The translations under genes and the position numbers were made by a program. From Stramonita haemastoma (taxonomy: Eukaryota > Mollusca > Gastropoda > Neogastropoda > Muricidae), in assembly GCA_030674155.1 (NCBI GenBank), contig CM060342.1, positions 4,568,161-4,632,160 of the forward strand: a stretch of 64,000 bases of DNA, given 5' to 3'. This document shows, one piece after another, positions 38,184-51,074 of this stretch. Under the pieces are notes generated by a model that was not told the DNA's origin, searched no databases, and saw only the letters and a list, made by a program, of their open reading frames with translations. Positions within the stretch are counted from its first letter, which is position 1, and every line of letters starts with the position of its first letter.

Positions 38184-41100
38184 AAATCCAAATCACTTTT
38201 TCCTCATCAAACCTCCAGCCTACTATATTTTGGTCAGGTCCAAAAATCAACCCACCTGTTCCTGGTCAGGTCCAAAAAAACCTACAGTTTCATGGTCGGT
38301 CCAAAATTTAATCCACCTATTTCTGGTCAGGTCCAAAATGCAAACCACCTCTTCATAGGTTTTTTTTTTTTAAATCAAACCCACTATTTTATGGTCAGGT
38401 CCAAACCCAACATCATTTTGTGTTTGTAGTACAAACCCACCTTTTCCTCGATCAGGTTCAAAATGCAACCCACCTTTTCCTGGTCAGGTCCAAAATCTGA
38501 TCCAACTTTTCCAGGTCAGGTCCAAAATCAAACCCACTATTTCCTGGTCAAGTTCAAAATACAAATCACCATTTCCTGGTCAGGTCCAAAATCTGATGCA
38601 CCTTTTCTGGTCAGGTCCAAAATCTGACCCAGTTTCCTGGTCAGGTCCAAAATCTGTTCCACCTTTTCCTGGTCAGGTCTAAAATCCAACCCACCATTTC
38701 CTGGTCAGGTCCAAAATCAGATCCACCTTTTCCTGGTCAGGTCCAAAATCCAACCCACCATTTCTTGGTCAGGTCCAAAATCTGATCCACCTTTTCCTGG
38801 TCAGGTCCAAAATCAGATCCACCTTTTTAATGGACGGGTCCAAAATCCATTCAATCTTGTCCTGGTCAGGTCCAAAATTCAGTCTACCCACCTTTTCTCA
38901 TCGTCTAAAATCCACCTTTTATGGCTTGGGTTAAAAATCCAACCCACCTTTTCCTTATCCAGACCCAATTCCATCTCACCTCTTCATACTTTTGTCTCAA
39001 ATGTAACCCACTATTTTCTGGTCAGGTCCAAATCCAACCTCATTTTGTGTTTGTAGTACAGACCCACATATTCCTGGCTAGGTCCAAAATGCAACCCGCA
39101 TTTTCCTGGTCAGGTCCAAAATCTGATCCAACTTTTCTTGGTCAGGTCCAAAATCCAACCAACCATTTCCTGGACAAGTCCAAAAATCCCATTCCCATTT
39201 CCTTGATCAGTCCTCTATCCCCTTCTGCCAGGTTACAAACAATCCTGGTCCATGGTCCAAAATTGCAACCCACCATTTCCTGGTAGATCAAATTCAAATC
39301 TGTATCCATCATATTTTCCTGGTCAGGTCCAAAATCAAACCCACCATTTTCTTGTCAGGTTCAAAATCCAACCCACCATTCCACAGTCAGGTTGAAAATC
39401 TGATCCACCTGTTTCTGGTCAGGTCCAACAGGTCCAAAAATCAACCCACATATTCCTGGTCAGGTACCAAATCCAACCCACCTTTTCCTGATGAGGTCCA
39501 AAATCTGATCCACCTTTTCCTAGTCAGTTCCAAAATCTAACCCTTTATTTCCTGGTTAGGTCCAAAATCCAACCCACAATTTCCTGGTCAGGTCCAAAAT
39601 CTGATCCACCTATTACTGGTAAGGTCCAAAATACATCCCACCTTTTCCTGGTCAGGTTCAAAATCTGATCCACCTTTTCCTGGTCAGGTCCAAAGCACAA
39701 TTCACCGATTCCTAGGATAGGTAAAAAATCTCATTCATCTTTTCCTGGACGGGTGCCAAATCCGATCCAGATTTTCCCGGTCAGGTCCAAAATTCAGTCT
39801 ACCCTCCTTTTCTCATCATCTTAAGTGCACCTTTCATTGGTTGGGTTAAAAATCCTACCTAATTTTACTATATCCTGTCCAAAATGCAACCCACCACATC
39901 GTCGTTTTGTCTCAAATCTAACCCACTATTTTCTGGTCATGTCCAAATCCAACCTCATTTTGTGTTTGTAAAACAGACCGACCTATTCCTGGTCAGGTCC
40001 AAAAACCAACCCACAATTTCCTGGTCAGGTCCAAAATGTGATCATATTTTCCCAGTCAGGTCCAAAATCAAACCCACCATTTTCTGGTCAGGTCCAAAAT
40101 CCAGCCCACCATTCCATGGTCACGTCCAAAATCTGATCCACCTATTGCTGGTGAGGTCCAACAGGTCCAAAAATCAACACACCTATTCCTGATCAGGTCC
40201 AAATTCCAACCCACCATTTCTTGGTTAAGTCCAAAATCTGATCGACCTTTTCCTGGTCAGGTCCAAAATCTAACCACCATTTCCTGGTCAGGTCCCAAAT
40301 CCAACCCACCATTCCTGGTCAGGTCCAAAGTCTCATCCACCTATTACAGGTCAGGTCCAAAATCCAACCCATCCTTTCCTGGTCAGGTCTAAAATCTGAT
40401 CCGTCTTTTCCTTGTCAGGTCCAAAATTCCAAGCAACCATTTCCGGATCAGGTCCAAAATCTGATCCACCTTTTCTTGGATGGGTCAAAAATCAATACCC
40501 CCTTTTCCTGGTCAGGTCCAAAATTCTGTCAACCCACCTTTTCTCTTGGTCTAAAGTCCACCTGTTATTTGTTGGGTTAAAAATCCACCCCACATTTTCC
40601 GTATCCCATCCAAAATTCAACTTTGTACTTTTGTCCCAAATCTAACCCACCATTTTCTGGTCAGGTCCAATTACAACCTCATATTGTGTTTGTAGTACAG
40701 ACACTCCTATTTCTGGTCAGGTCCAAAATCCAACCCACCTTTCCAGATCAGGTCTAAAATCAAACCCACTATTACCCGGTCAAGTCCAAAATCCAACCAC
40801 CTTTTCCTGGTCAGGTCCAAAATCTGATCCACCTGTTCCTGGTCTGGTTCAAAATCTAACCCACCATTTCCTGGTCAGTTCCAAAATCCAGCCCACCTAT
40901 TCCTGGTCAGGTCCAAAATCCAACCCTTCATTTCCTTGTCAGGTCGAAAATGCAGCCCACCATTTCCTGGTAAAGTACAAAATCTGATCAGTATTTTGTT
41001 GGTCAGGTCCAAAATCCAACCCTTCATTTCCTTGTCAGGTCCAAAATCCAACCCACGATTCCATGGTTAGGTTCTAAATCTGATCCACCTATTCCTGGTC

Positions 41101-42210
41101 GGATCCAAGAGTTCCAAAAATCAACCCACCATTTCCTGGTCAGGTCCAAAATCTTATCCATGTTTTCCTGGTCAGGTCCAAAATCCAACCCACCCTTTCC
41201 TGGTCAGGTCAAAAATCTGATACACATTTTCATCGACGGGTCCAAAATCCAATCCACCTTGTTCTTGTCAGGTCCAAAATTCAGTCTACCCACCTTTTTT
41301 CATCGTCTAAAATCCACCTGTTATTAGTTTGGTTAAAAATCCAACCCACCTGTTCTATTTCCCGTCTAAAATGAAACCCAACTCTTTGAAATTTTGTCTC
41401 AAATGTAACCCACTATTTTCTTGTCAGGTCCAAATCCAACCTCATTTTGTGTTTGTAATACAAACCCACATATTCCTAAAAAATTCTTTTTTAAAAAACA
41501 AACAAAAAACCCCAAAACCCACATATTCCTGGTCAGGTCCAAATACGAAACCACCTTTTTCTGGTCAGGTCCAAAATCTGATCCCCCTTCTCCTGGTCAG
41601 GTCCTTTCCTGGTCAGATCCAACATCAAACCTTCCATTTCCTGGTCAGATCCAAAATCTGATCCACCTTTTCTCGGTGAGGTCCAAAATCGGACCCATCA
41701 ATTCATTATCAAGTCCAAAGTCTGATCCACCTTTTCCTGGACAGCTCATCGTAGTTTTGTCTCAAATCTAACCCGCTATTTTCTTGTCTGGTCCAAATCC
41801 AACCTCATTTTGTTTGTAGTAGAGACCCACCTATTCCTGGTCAGTTCCAAACTCCAACCCACCATTTCCTGGTCAGGTCCAAAATCAAAACATACCATTT
41901 TCTGGTCAGGTCCAAAATCAAACCACCATTTCCTGCTCAGATTTCCTAAAAATCCAACCCAAAATTTTCCTGGTCAGGTCCAAATTCAAAACCACCATTT
42001 CCTGGTCAGGTCCAAAATCCAATGCATCATTCCTGGTTAGCTCCAAAATGCAACCCCTCATTTCCTGATCAAGTACAAAATCTGAGCCATATTTTCTTCA
42101 GGTCCAAAATCAAAACAACCAGTTCTTGGTCAGGTCCAATATCCAACCCACTATTCCCTGGTCGGGTCCAACATCTGATCCAGCTATTCCTGGTCAGGTT
42201 CAAAAAAGCA
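38184..42210. repeat. Satellite family B long array (B2), clean copy
   Basis: About 125 units of the 32-bp repeat, the longest and cleanest B array here. Regular stretches such as 38,640-38,820 show exact 32-bp spacing. Marker blocks (GGGTTAAAAATCC, then GTACTTTTGTCTCAAAT and CATTTTGTGTTTGTAGTACA) recur near 38,930, 39,845, 40,565 and 41,335. These blocks define a second-level repeat of about 720-930 bp. Frames of 60-120 codons cycle through the three phases of the repeat (three units make 96 bp) and are not genes. Confidence 0.93.
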
Positions 42211-42305
42211 CATGATTGCTTATTCTGTAATCCTCGATATAAAAGAATAAATAAATAAATCATTGTAGATATATATAGATATATATAGATATAGATATAT
42301 ATCGG
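42211..42305. repeat. AT-rich junction with AAAT and GATATA microsatellites (copy Q)
   Basis: After the last B unit come CACATGATTGCTTATTCTG, (AAAT)n and a run of about 50 bp of GATATA repeats before family A resumes. The same junction is at 15,817-15,920. Confidence 0.8.
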
Positions 42306-45152
42306 TGCAATGCAATATGTTTTTACAGTGAACCGTTGGTTTCTAGTAGTAATAGCAAAGCAAAAATGTGTTGTTTTTTTGGTTTAAAGTCTTTTTTGTG
42401 CTGTTATGAAACAGTAAAATGTGAGGGGTGTTTTGGCTATAATTTAGGAAAATGTGCATGTTGTAGTGTTATAGTACAGACAATGAGTTTTGTGATGTTA
42501 CAGGTTCGTGAAATGTTTTTTGTTGTGTTTTGTTTTTGGTGTTAATTTTGTGATATTTAAGTAGCGTAAAATGTGTCAAATGTCTTTTGAGCTGTTAAGA
42601 TATATACTGAGTCTTGTGTAGTTTTGGTTATAGTAGAACCAAATGTGTCTTTTCAGATACAGAAAATTTGTGCAAAACATTTTGCAAAATTTTTGAAAAC
42701 TACTGTGAACTTTTGTTAGCACAGTTAGAAAGTTATTACGGTACAGTGTAGAAATGTATTTTACAGTGTTAGATAACAGTGAAATGGTCTGTTTTGTGCC
42801 ATTATGTGCAATGTCGGGATTTTTTCGCTCTAGTTTAGAAAAAGTTTTTTTTTATGTATTACAGAAAAGGAAAATGGGCATGTAAAGTATCGTTACAGGT
42901 ATCATGTATCGTTAAATATGTCAAAAGTACATATGCTGTTATGATACAGTAAAATGTGTTGTGGTTTTTGGTCCTAGTACAGCAAAATTAGTCTTTTGTG
43001 GTCATAAACTAGAAAATGTTTTGTGTTGCTGCAGTACAGTAAAATGCGTTTTTTTTTTTAGTGTTACAGTAGAAATTTTTTTTGTAGTGTTATTACACTT
43101 ATGTGTTACAAAACAGTGAAATGTGTTTTTGCAATTTTTTTTTAAATGTAGGTTATCATTTGAAATGATGAACCTTTAAAATTATAGTTTTCTTCAGGTA
43201 AAAATGTGTTTTGTAAGGTTATACAACAGTGAAATGTCTGTTTTGTGCTGTTATATTTATAGTGAAATGTGAGGGTGTTTTGCGTTATAGGCTAGAAAAA
43301 CGTTCAGAAAAGTGTTTAGGAAAACTGTGTTTTTTGTGTTATAGAACAGAAAAATGTTCTTTTATGATGCTTAAGTACTGTTAAATGTGGTAAATGTACT
43401 TTCAAATGCGTCTTTTCTACTGTTATGATACAGTAAAATGTGGTGTGGTTTTTGGTCATAGTACAGCAAAAGGTGTCTTTTGTGGTTATAAACCAGAAAA
43501 TGTTTTGTGTTGCTGCAGTACAGTAAAATGCGTTTTTTAGTGTTACAGTAGAATGTGTTTTTGTAGTGTTATTATACTTATGTGTTACAAAACAGTAAAA
43601 TGTGTGTTTTTTGCAATCCTGATTTTTATTTTTCAAATATGGGCTATTTGACATGATTAACCTTTGAAATTATAGTAGTCTTAAGGTAGAAATGTGTTTT
43701 GTAGTGTTATACAACAGTGAAATGTCTGTTTTATGCTGTTATATTTATTGTCAAATACGAGGGTGTTTTGCGTTAAAGGCTAGAAAAACGTTCGGAAAAG
43801 TGTTTAGGAAAACTGTTTCTTGTGTCATAGAACAGAAAAATGTTCTTTTATAAGTCTCAAGTACCATTGAATGCGTTAAGTGTACAGTGAAATGTGTTTT
43901 TGTTGTTGTTGTTGTTGCTGTTATGATACAGTAAAATGTGTAAGTTTTGTATGGTTAAAGAACCGAAATGTACAGTAAAATGTGTGTTGTGATACAGAAA
44001 ATGTCTTTTTGTGTTAATAGTACAGTAAAATGTAGAATGCCTCTGACAGTGTTATCATTACAGTTATGAGTTATGAAACAGTGAAATGTGTGTGTTTTCT
44101 GGACTTCTGATTTTGAAAAAAGTCAGTGCAATATGTTTGTACAGTCAACCGTTGGTTTCTAGTGTAAACAGCATAGTACAAATGTGATTTGGGGAGTTGA
44201 AAGTATTTTCTATGCTGTCGTGATACAATAAAAGATGAGGGGTGTTTTGGGTGTAGTTTAGAAAAATGTGCGTGTTTTGGTGTTATAGTAGACGCAATGA
44301 GTTTTGTGATGTTACAGGTTCGTGAAATGTTTTCATTTGCTTTTTTTGTGTTCATTTTGTGATGTTTTAGTAGAACAAATCTCTCTTTTGAGCTGTTGTG
44401 TCTTCTGTATTATCGGTTATAGTAGAATAAAATGTGTAATCTGTATATTAAATTTTTTTATTTTTATAAAAGGTTATCATTTGAAATGATGAAGTGTTTA
44501 GGAAATCTGTAATGTTCGTGTTATAGAACTGAAAAATGTTCTTTAATAAGGTTAAAGTACCGGTAAATGTGTTAATATACTTTCAAATGTGTCTTTTGTG
44601 CTGTTATGATACATAAAAATGTGGTGTGGGTTTTGGTTTTAGTACAGCAAAATGACTTTTGTGGTCATAATACAGAAAATGTTTTATGTTCCTGCAGTAC
44701 AGTAAAAATGCGTTTTTAGTTTTGAGAGTAGAATGTTTTGTATAGTGTTTATCATAGCGATGTGTTACAAAACAGTGAAATGTGTGTTTTTTGCAAATAT
44801 GATTTTAAAGAAAAATATAGGTTATCATTTGAAATGATGAACCTTTAAAATTATAGTAGTCTTACGTAAAAATGTGTTTTGTAGTGACATAGTGACATGT
44901 TTTTTGAGAGTTTTGAGAGTTAAATGTTTCTGTAGTGTTATAATTATATCTTACAGAGAAATGTATGTTTTTTCCAATAATGATTTTTTTTTTTAAATGG
45001 AGGTTCTTATCACACGGAAAGATGAAATTGTGAAATTATAGTAGTCTTACGGTAAAAATGTTTCTTAGTGACATAGTGACATGTGAGGGGTTTTTCCGTT
45101 ATAAGCTAGAAAACGTTCAGAAAAGTATTTAGGAAAACTGTGTTTTTTGTGT
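42306..45152. repeat. Satellite family A array between B2 and SINE
   Basis: Clean family A with cassette anchors near 42,890, 43,372, 43,858 and 44,552. The near-palindrome ATCATTTGAAATGAT occurs near 43,156, 44,476 and 44,825. No coding region; this is the reference for the corrupted 15,921-18,764. Confidence 0.9.
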
Positions 45153-45400
45153 TATATTTTTTATATTTTTTGTATTTTGTACCACTTTATGTCACGGCAG
45201 ATTTCTCTGCGTGAAATTCGGGCTGCTCTCCCCGGGGAGAGCGCGTCGCCACATGTGCAGCGCCTACCCATTTTTTTTCTTTTTCCTGCATGCAAGTGTA
45301 TTTGTCTCCCTATCAGAGTGGCTTTTTTCTACAGAATTTTGCCAGGGACTTGTTGCCGTGGGTTCTTTTACGTGCGCTAAATAGTGATGTGTAACACACG

Positions 45401-45431
<31 letters not shown>

Positions 45432-45574
45432 TAGCGCCCAGACCACCACTCATGGTCTAATTGATGGGGAAAAAGTTTTGGGTCCAAACGGGGTACGAAC
45501 CCCGCACACTCCGACCCGGACTTCTTGCTTTCTAGGCAAGGCGCGTGACCACCTAGACCACCTAGACCACCGAT
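45153..45574 (-). mobile_element. tRNA-derived SINE with pol III A and B boxes
   Basis: About 420 bp, read on the minus strand. The tRNA-like head has an A-box match TGGTCTAGGTGG (45,549-45,560) and a B box GGTTCGTACCCC (45,490-45,501). A conserved body includes GGATGAGACGATAAACCGAG, GCACGTAAAAGAACCCACGG and CTCTCCCCGGGGAGAGC. The A/T-rich 3' tail is ATACAAAAAATATAAAAAAT. SINEs have no protein; they are transcribed by RNA polymerase III and copied by a partner LINE. I recognise the body from molluscan genomes, by memory rather than by search. Target-site duplication could not be resolved because the target was itself TATA-rich. It is also present in P (18,765-19,190). Confidence 0.88.
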
Positions 45575-48500
45575 ATAACAGAAAACTTCTGTTTGAACGT
45601 TAAAGTACCGTTAAATCTTTTAAATATACTTTAAAATGTGTCTTTTGTGATCTCAAATGTCAAATGCGACAGTCAAATGTGATGTTTTTGGTCATAGAAC
45701 ATCAAAATGAGTCTTTTGTGGTCATATTACGGAAATTCTTTTGTTTTTCTGCGGTACAGTGAAATGCGTTTTTTCGTGGCACAGTAGAATGTTGTTTTTT
45801 GTAGTGTTATTATAGTTGTGTTACAAAACAGTGAAATGTGTGTTTTTTGCTATTATGATTTATTTTTAAAATGTAGGTTATGGTTTGAAATAATGAAATT
45901 GTGAAATTATAGTAGTCTTCAAGTAAAAACGTAATTTGTAGTGTTATGTATAATGTGTGTTTTGTGGTGTTATATCTCTGGTAAATTTTAAGGTCTTTTT
46001 GCGTTATATGCTAGAAAAACGTTCAGAAGCGTGTTTAGGAAATCTGTGTTTTTCGTGTTATAGAACAGGAAAATATTCTTTAATGTGGTTAAAGTACCGA
46101 TAAATATGATATTTGTACTTTCAAGTGTGTCTTTTGTGCTGTTATGATACATTAAAATGTGTTTTGGTTTTTGGTCATAGTACAGCAAAATGTGTCTTTT
46201 GTGGTCATAAACCAGAAAATATTTTGTGTTGCTGCAGTACAGTAAAATGCGTTTTTAGTTTTGAGAGTACAATATTTTTTGTAGTGTTATCATAGTTATG
46301 TGTTACAAAACAGAGAAACGTGTGTGTTTTTAAAATGATTTTCTGTTTAAATGTAGGTTATCATTTGAAATGATGAACCTTTGAAATTATAGTAGTCTTC
46401 AGGTTAAAATGTGTTTTGTGTCATAGAATAGAAAACTATTCTTTTATACGGGTTAAATACCGTTAAATGTGTTAAATGGACAGTGAAATGTCCTTTTTTT
46501 TATGCTGTTATGATACAGTAAAATGAAAGGGGTGCCTTGGCTATAGTTTAGAAAAATTTGCGTGTTTTGGTGTTATAGTCGAGACAATGAGTTTTGTGAT
46601 GTTACAGGTTCGTGAAATGTTTTTTGCTGTTTTCTTTTGGGGGGTAATTTTGTGATGTTTTAGTAGCATAAAATGTGTTATAATGCAAACAAATGTCTTT
46701 TCTGAGGTGTTAAGGTATGTATTAGGTCTTGTGTATTTTCGGTTATAGTGGAACAAAATGTGTATTTTGAATATTTAAAAAAAAAAAAAAAGTTTATCAT
46801 TTAAAATGATGAAATTGTGAAATTATTGTAGTCTTAAAGTAAACATGTGTTTTCGTAATGTCTGTTTTGTGCTGTTGTATATATAGTGAAATGTGAGGGG
46901 ATTTTGCGTTATAGTCTAGTTATAGTTCAGAAAAGTGATTACGAAAACTGTTTTTTGTGTTATAGAACAAAAAAATTCCCGGTAAATATGTTAAATGTAC
47001 TTTGAAATGTGTCTTTTGTGCTGTTATGATACAGTAAAATGTGGTGTGGTTTTTGGTCATAGTACAGGAAAATGTGTTTTCTGTTGCTGCAGTACAGTTA
47101 AAGGTGTTTTTCAATTTTGAGAGTAGAATGTTTTTTGTTGTTATCATAGATATCTCTTAAAAAATAGTAAAATGTGGGTGTTTTTTGCAATTATGATTTT
47201 TAAAAAATATGTTTTTATCACACGAAAGTATGAAATTGCGACATTATAGTAGTCTGACGGTAAAATTGTGTTTCGTTGTGTTATACAACAGTGAAATGTC
47301 TGTTTTGTGCTGTTATAGTTTTAGTGATATATGAGGGGTTTTTGCGTTATATGCTAGAAAAACGTTCAGAAAAGTGATTAGGAAAACTGTTTTTTGGGGG
47401 GAAATTGTTAAATTATAATAGTCTTAACGGTAAAAATCTCTTTCGTACTGTTCTACAACAGTAAAATGTCTGTTTTGTGCTGTTCTACTTATGCTGAATT
47501 GTGAGGTGGTCTTTTTGCGTTATAGGCTAGAAAAACGTTCGGAAAAGTGTTGAGGAAATCTGTGTTTTTTTTGTGTTATAGAACTAAAAAATGTTCTTTA
47601 AAAACGATACGTTCATTGTGTTATATGTACTTTCAAATGTCTTTTGTGCTGTAATGATACAGAAAAATGTGGTCATAAACCAGAAAATGTTTTGTGTTGC
47701 TGCAGTACAGTAAAATGCGTTGATTAGTTTTGAGAGTAGAATGTTTTTTGTAGTGTTAACATAGTTATGTGTTACAAAACAGTGAAATGTGTGTTTTTTT
47801 GAAATTATGTTTTTTTTTTTGAAAATGTAGATTCTTATCACACGGATTGATAAAATTGTGAAATTATAGTAATATTACGGTAAAAATGTGTTTTGTAGTG
47901 TTATACAACAGTGAAATGTCTGTTTTGTGCTGTTGTATTTCAAGTAAAACGTAAGGGTGTTTTTGCATTTTAGGCTAGAAAAATGTTCAGAAAAGTGTTT
48001 ATTAAAACTGTGTTTTTTCTGTTATAGAACAGAAAAGTGTTCTTTTGTAAGGTTAAAGTACCGCTAAATGTGTTAAATGTACTTTCAAATGTGGCTTTTG
48101 TGCTGTTATGATACAGTAAAGTGTGGTGTGGTTTTTGGTCAAAGCACATCAAAATGAGTCTTTTGTGGTCATAATACAGAAAATATTTTGTGTTGCTACA
48201 TAAAAATGCGTTTTTTCTTGTAAGAGTAGAATGGTTTTTTGTGGTGTTATTATAGTTACAAAACTGTAATGTGTTGTTTTTTTACTAGTATGATTTCTTT
48301 TAATGTAGGTTTTCATTTCGAATGATGAAATTGTGAAATTATAATAGTTTCACAGTAAAAGTGTGTTTTGTAGTGTTATACATTCGTAAAATGTCGGTTT
48401 TGTGCTGTTATATTTATGGTGAATTCTCACGTCTTGTAGCGTTATAGTGTAGAAAAACGTTGAGAAAAGTGAATCTTTGTTTTTCGTATTATAGACCAGA

Positions 48501-49497
48501 AAAATGTTTTTTTAATAAGGTTAAGTACCGGTAAATGTGTTAAATGTACCTTCAAATGTGTCTTTTGTGCTGTTATGATACAGTAAAATGTGGTGTTGTT
48601 TTTGGTCATAAGTACAGGAAAATGTCTCTTTTGTTGTCATAAACCAGAAAATGTTTTGTGTTGCTGCAGTACAGTAAAATGCGTTTATTAGTTTTGAGAG
48701 TAGAATGGTTTTTGTAGTGTTATCATAGTCAAAAGTGTGTTTTTTTTGTTTTTTTTTACAATTATGATTTCAAAATAAAAGATAGGTTAGCATTTGAAAT
48801 GATGAACCTTTGAAATCATAGTAATCTTGAGGTTTTGTAGTGTTCTACAACAGTGAAATGCGTGTTTTGTGCTGTTATATCTATAGTGAAATGTGAGGCT
48901 GTTTTGCGTTATAGGCTAGAAAAACGTTCAGAAAAGCGTTTAGGAAAAACTGGGTTTTTTTGTGAACAGAAAAATGTTCTTTTATAAGGTTAAATAAAGT
49001 ATCGGAAATGTGTTAAATGTACTTTGAAATGTATCTTTTTTGCTGTTCTGATACAGTAAAATGTGGTGTGGTTTCTGGTCATAGTACAGCAAAGTGTGTT
49101 TTTTGCTGGTCTGATACAGTAAAATGTGGCGTGGTTTCTGGTCATAGTACAGCAAAGTGTGTGCTTTGTGGTCATAATACAGAAAGTGTTTTGTGTTCCT
49201 TCGTTAAATATGTTGAAAGTACTTTAAAGTGTGTCTTTTGTGCTGTTATGATACATTAAAATGTGTTTTGAATTTTGGTCCTAGTACAGCAAATATTTGT
49301 CTTTTGTGGTCATAAACCTGCTGCAGTACAGTAAAATGCGATTTTTAGTTTTAAGAGTAGAATATTTTTTGTAGTGTTAACATAGTTATGTGTTACAAAA
49401 CAGTGAAATGTGTGTTTTTTGTAATTATGATTTTTATTTTAATGTAGCTTCTTATCACACGGATTGATGAAATTGTAAAATTATAGTAGTATTACGG
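45575..49497. repeat. Satellite family A array spanning the SINE to the tail unit
   Basis: Clean family A. Cassette anchors near 45,600, 46,093, 48,055, 48,522 and 48,990 give repeats of about 465-495 bp. The tail unit (T) begins at 48,522 with TAAGTACCGGTAAATGTG. A run of about 15 A near 46,778 is the only homopolymer of note. No gene. Confidence 0.9.
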
Positions 49498-51074
49498 AAA
49501 ATCTGATCCACCTTTTCCAGGACGGGTCCAAAATCGAAACCACCTTTTCCTAGTCCGGTCCAAAATTCATTCTAACCATCTATTCTCATCGTCTAAAATC
49601 CACCTTTTATTGGTTGTGTTAAAAGTCCAACCCACCTTTTCCTTATCCTGTCCAAAAATGCAAGCCACGTTTGTCTAAAATCAAACCCACTATTTCTTGG
49701 TCAGATCCAAATCCAACCTCATTTTGTGTTTGTACTAGAATCCCACCTATTCCCGGTCGTTAAAAAAAATCCAACCCACCTTTTCCTAATCAGGTACAAA
49801 AACTGATTCACCTTTTCCTGGTCAGGTCCAAAATCAAACCCAACATTTCCTGGTGAAGTCCAAAATGGAACCCACCAGGCTATGGTCAGGTCCTAAATAT
49901 AACCCATTTCCTGGTAAGGTCCAAAATTCAACGCACCATATCCCAGTCAGGTCCAAAATCCAACCCAACAGTCCATGGTCATGTTTAAAATCTGATCCAC
50001 CTTTTGCTGGTCAGGTCAAAAATCCAACCCACCATTTCCTGGTCAAGTCCAAAATGCAAGCAACAATTTCCTGGTCAGATCCAAAATCCGATCCACCTTT
50101 TTCTGGTCAGGTCCAAATCCAACCCACCATTTCCTGGTAAGGTCGAAAATCTGATCCACTTTTTACTCGTTGGGTCCAAAATCCAATCCATGTTTTCCTG
50201 GTCAGATCCAAAAATTAGGTGTACACACCTTTTCTATCTTCTAAATTCGACCTTTCATTAAAAACCAAACCCATCTTTTCCTGATCCCTTCCAAAATGCA
50301 ACCAACCTCTCCATACCTTTGTCTCAAAACGAACCCACTATTTCATGGTTAAGTCGAAACCCAACCTCATTTTGTGTTTTTAGTACATACCCACCTATTC
50401 CTGGTCAGGTTCAAAGTTGAACCCACCTTTTCCTCATCAGGTCAAAAATCAGAACCAACAGTTCCTTGTCAGGTCCAAAATCTGATCCACCTTTTCCTTG
50501 TCAGGTCCAAAATCTGAACCACCTTTTCCTAGTCAGGTCCAAATTCCAATCCACCATTTCCTGATGAGGTCCAAAATCTGATCCACTGTTTCTTGGAGGG
50601 GGTTCAAAATCCAATCCACCCTTTCCTGGTCATTTCCAAATCGAACCTCATTTTGTGTTTGTAATAAAGACCCACATATCCCTGGTCAGGTCCAAAATGC
50701 GACCCACTTTTTCCTGGTCAGGTCCAAAATCTGATCCACCATTTCCTGGTCAGGTCCAAAATGCAACCTACCATTCCATGGTCAGATTTAAAATCAGATC
50801 CACCTATTCGTGGTCAGGTCCAACAGGTCCAAAATCTGATCCACCTTTTCCTGGTCAGGTCCAAAATCGAACCCACCATTTCATGGTCAGGTCCAAAATC
50901 TGATCCAACTTTTCCTTGTTAGGTCCCAAATCCAACCCACCATTTCCTGGTCAGGTCCAAAATCTGATCCACCTTTTCCTGGTCAGGTCCAAAATCTGAT
51001 CCATGTTTTCCTGGTCAGGTCCAAAATCCAATCCACCCTTTCCTTGTCATGTTCAAAATCCAACGCACCATTCA
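49498..51074. repeat. Satellite family B array (tail unit Q)
   Basis: Same architecture as the head-unit B arrays but with its own substitutions, such as TTTTACTCGTTGGG for TTTTGCTCGTTGGG and retention of CCTTATCCTGTCC near 49,640. It shows that H and T units diverged before the super-unit was duplicated. Confidence 0.92.

Noticed and set aside
38184..42210. Family B units as nuclear-receptor half-site arrays (TGGTCAGGTCC resembles AGGTCA)
   Set aside because: The match is imperfect at the first base of one half-site and the last of the other, and spacing does not give a standard direct repeat. Composition alone can explain it.
45490..45560. A functional tRNA gene
   Set aside because: A and B boxes are present, but the sequence continues into a SINE body and no complete cloverleaf with a clear anticodon arm can be drawn; it is the tRNA-derived head of a SINE.
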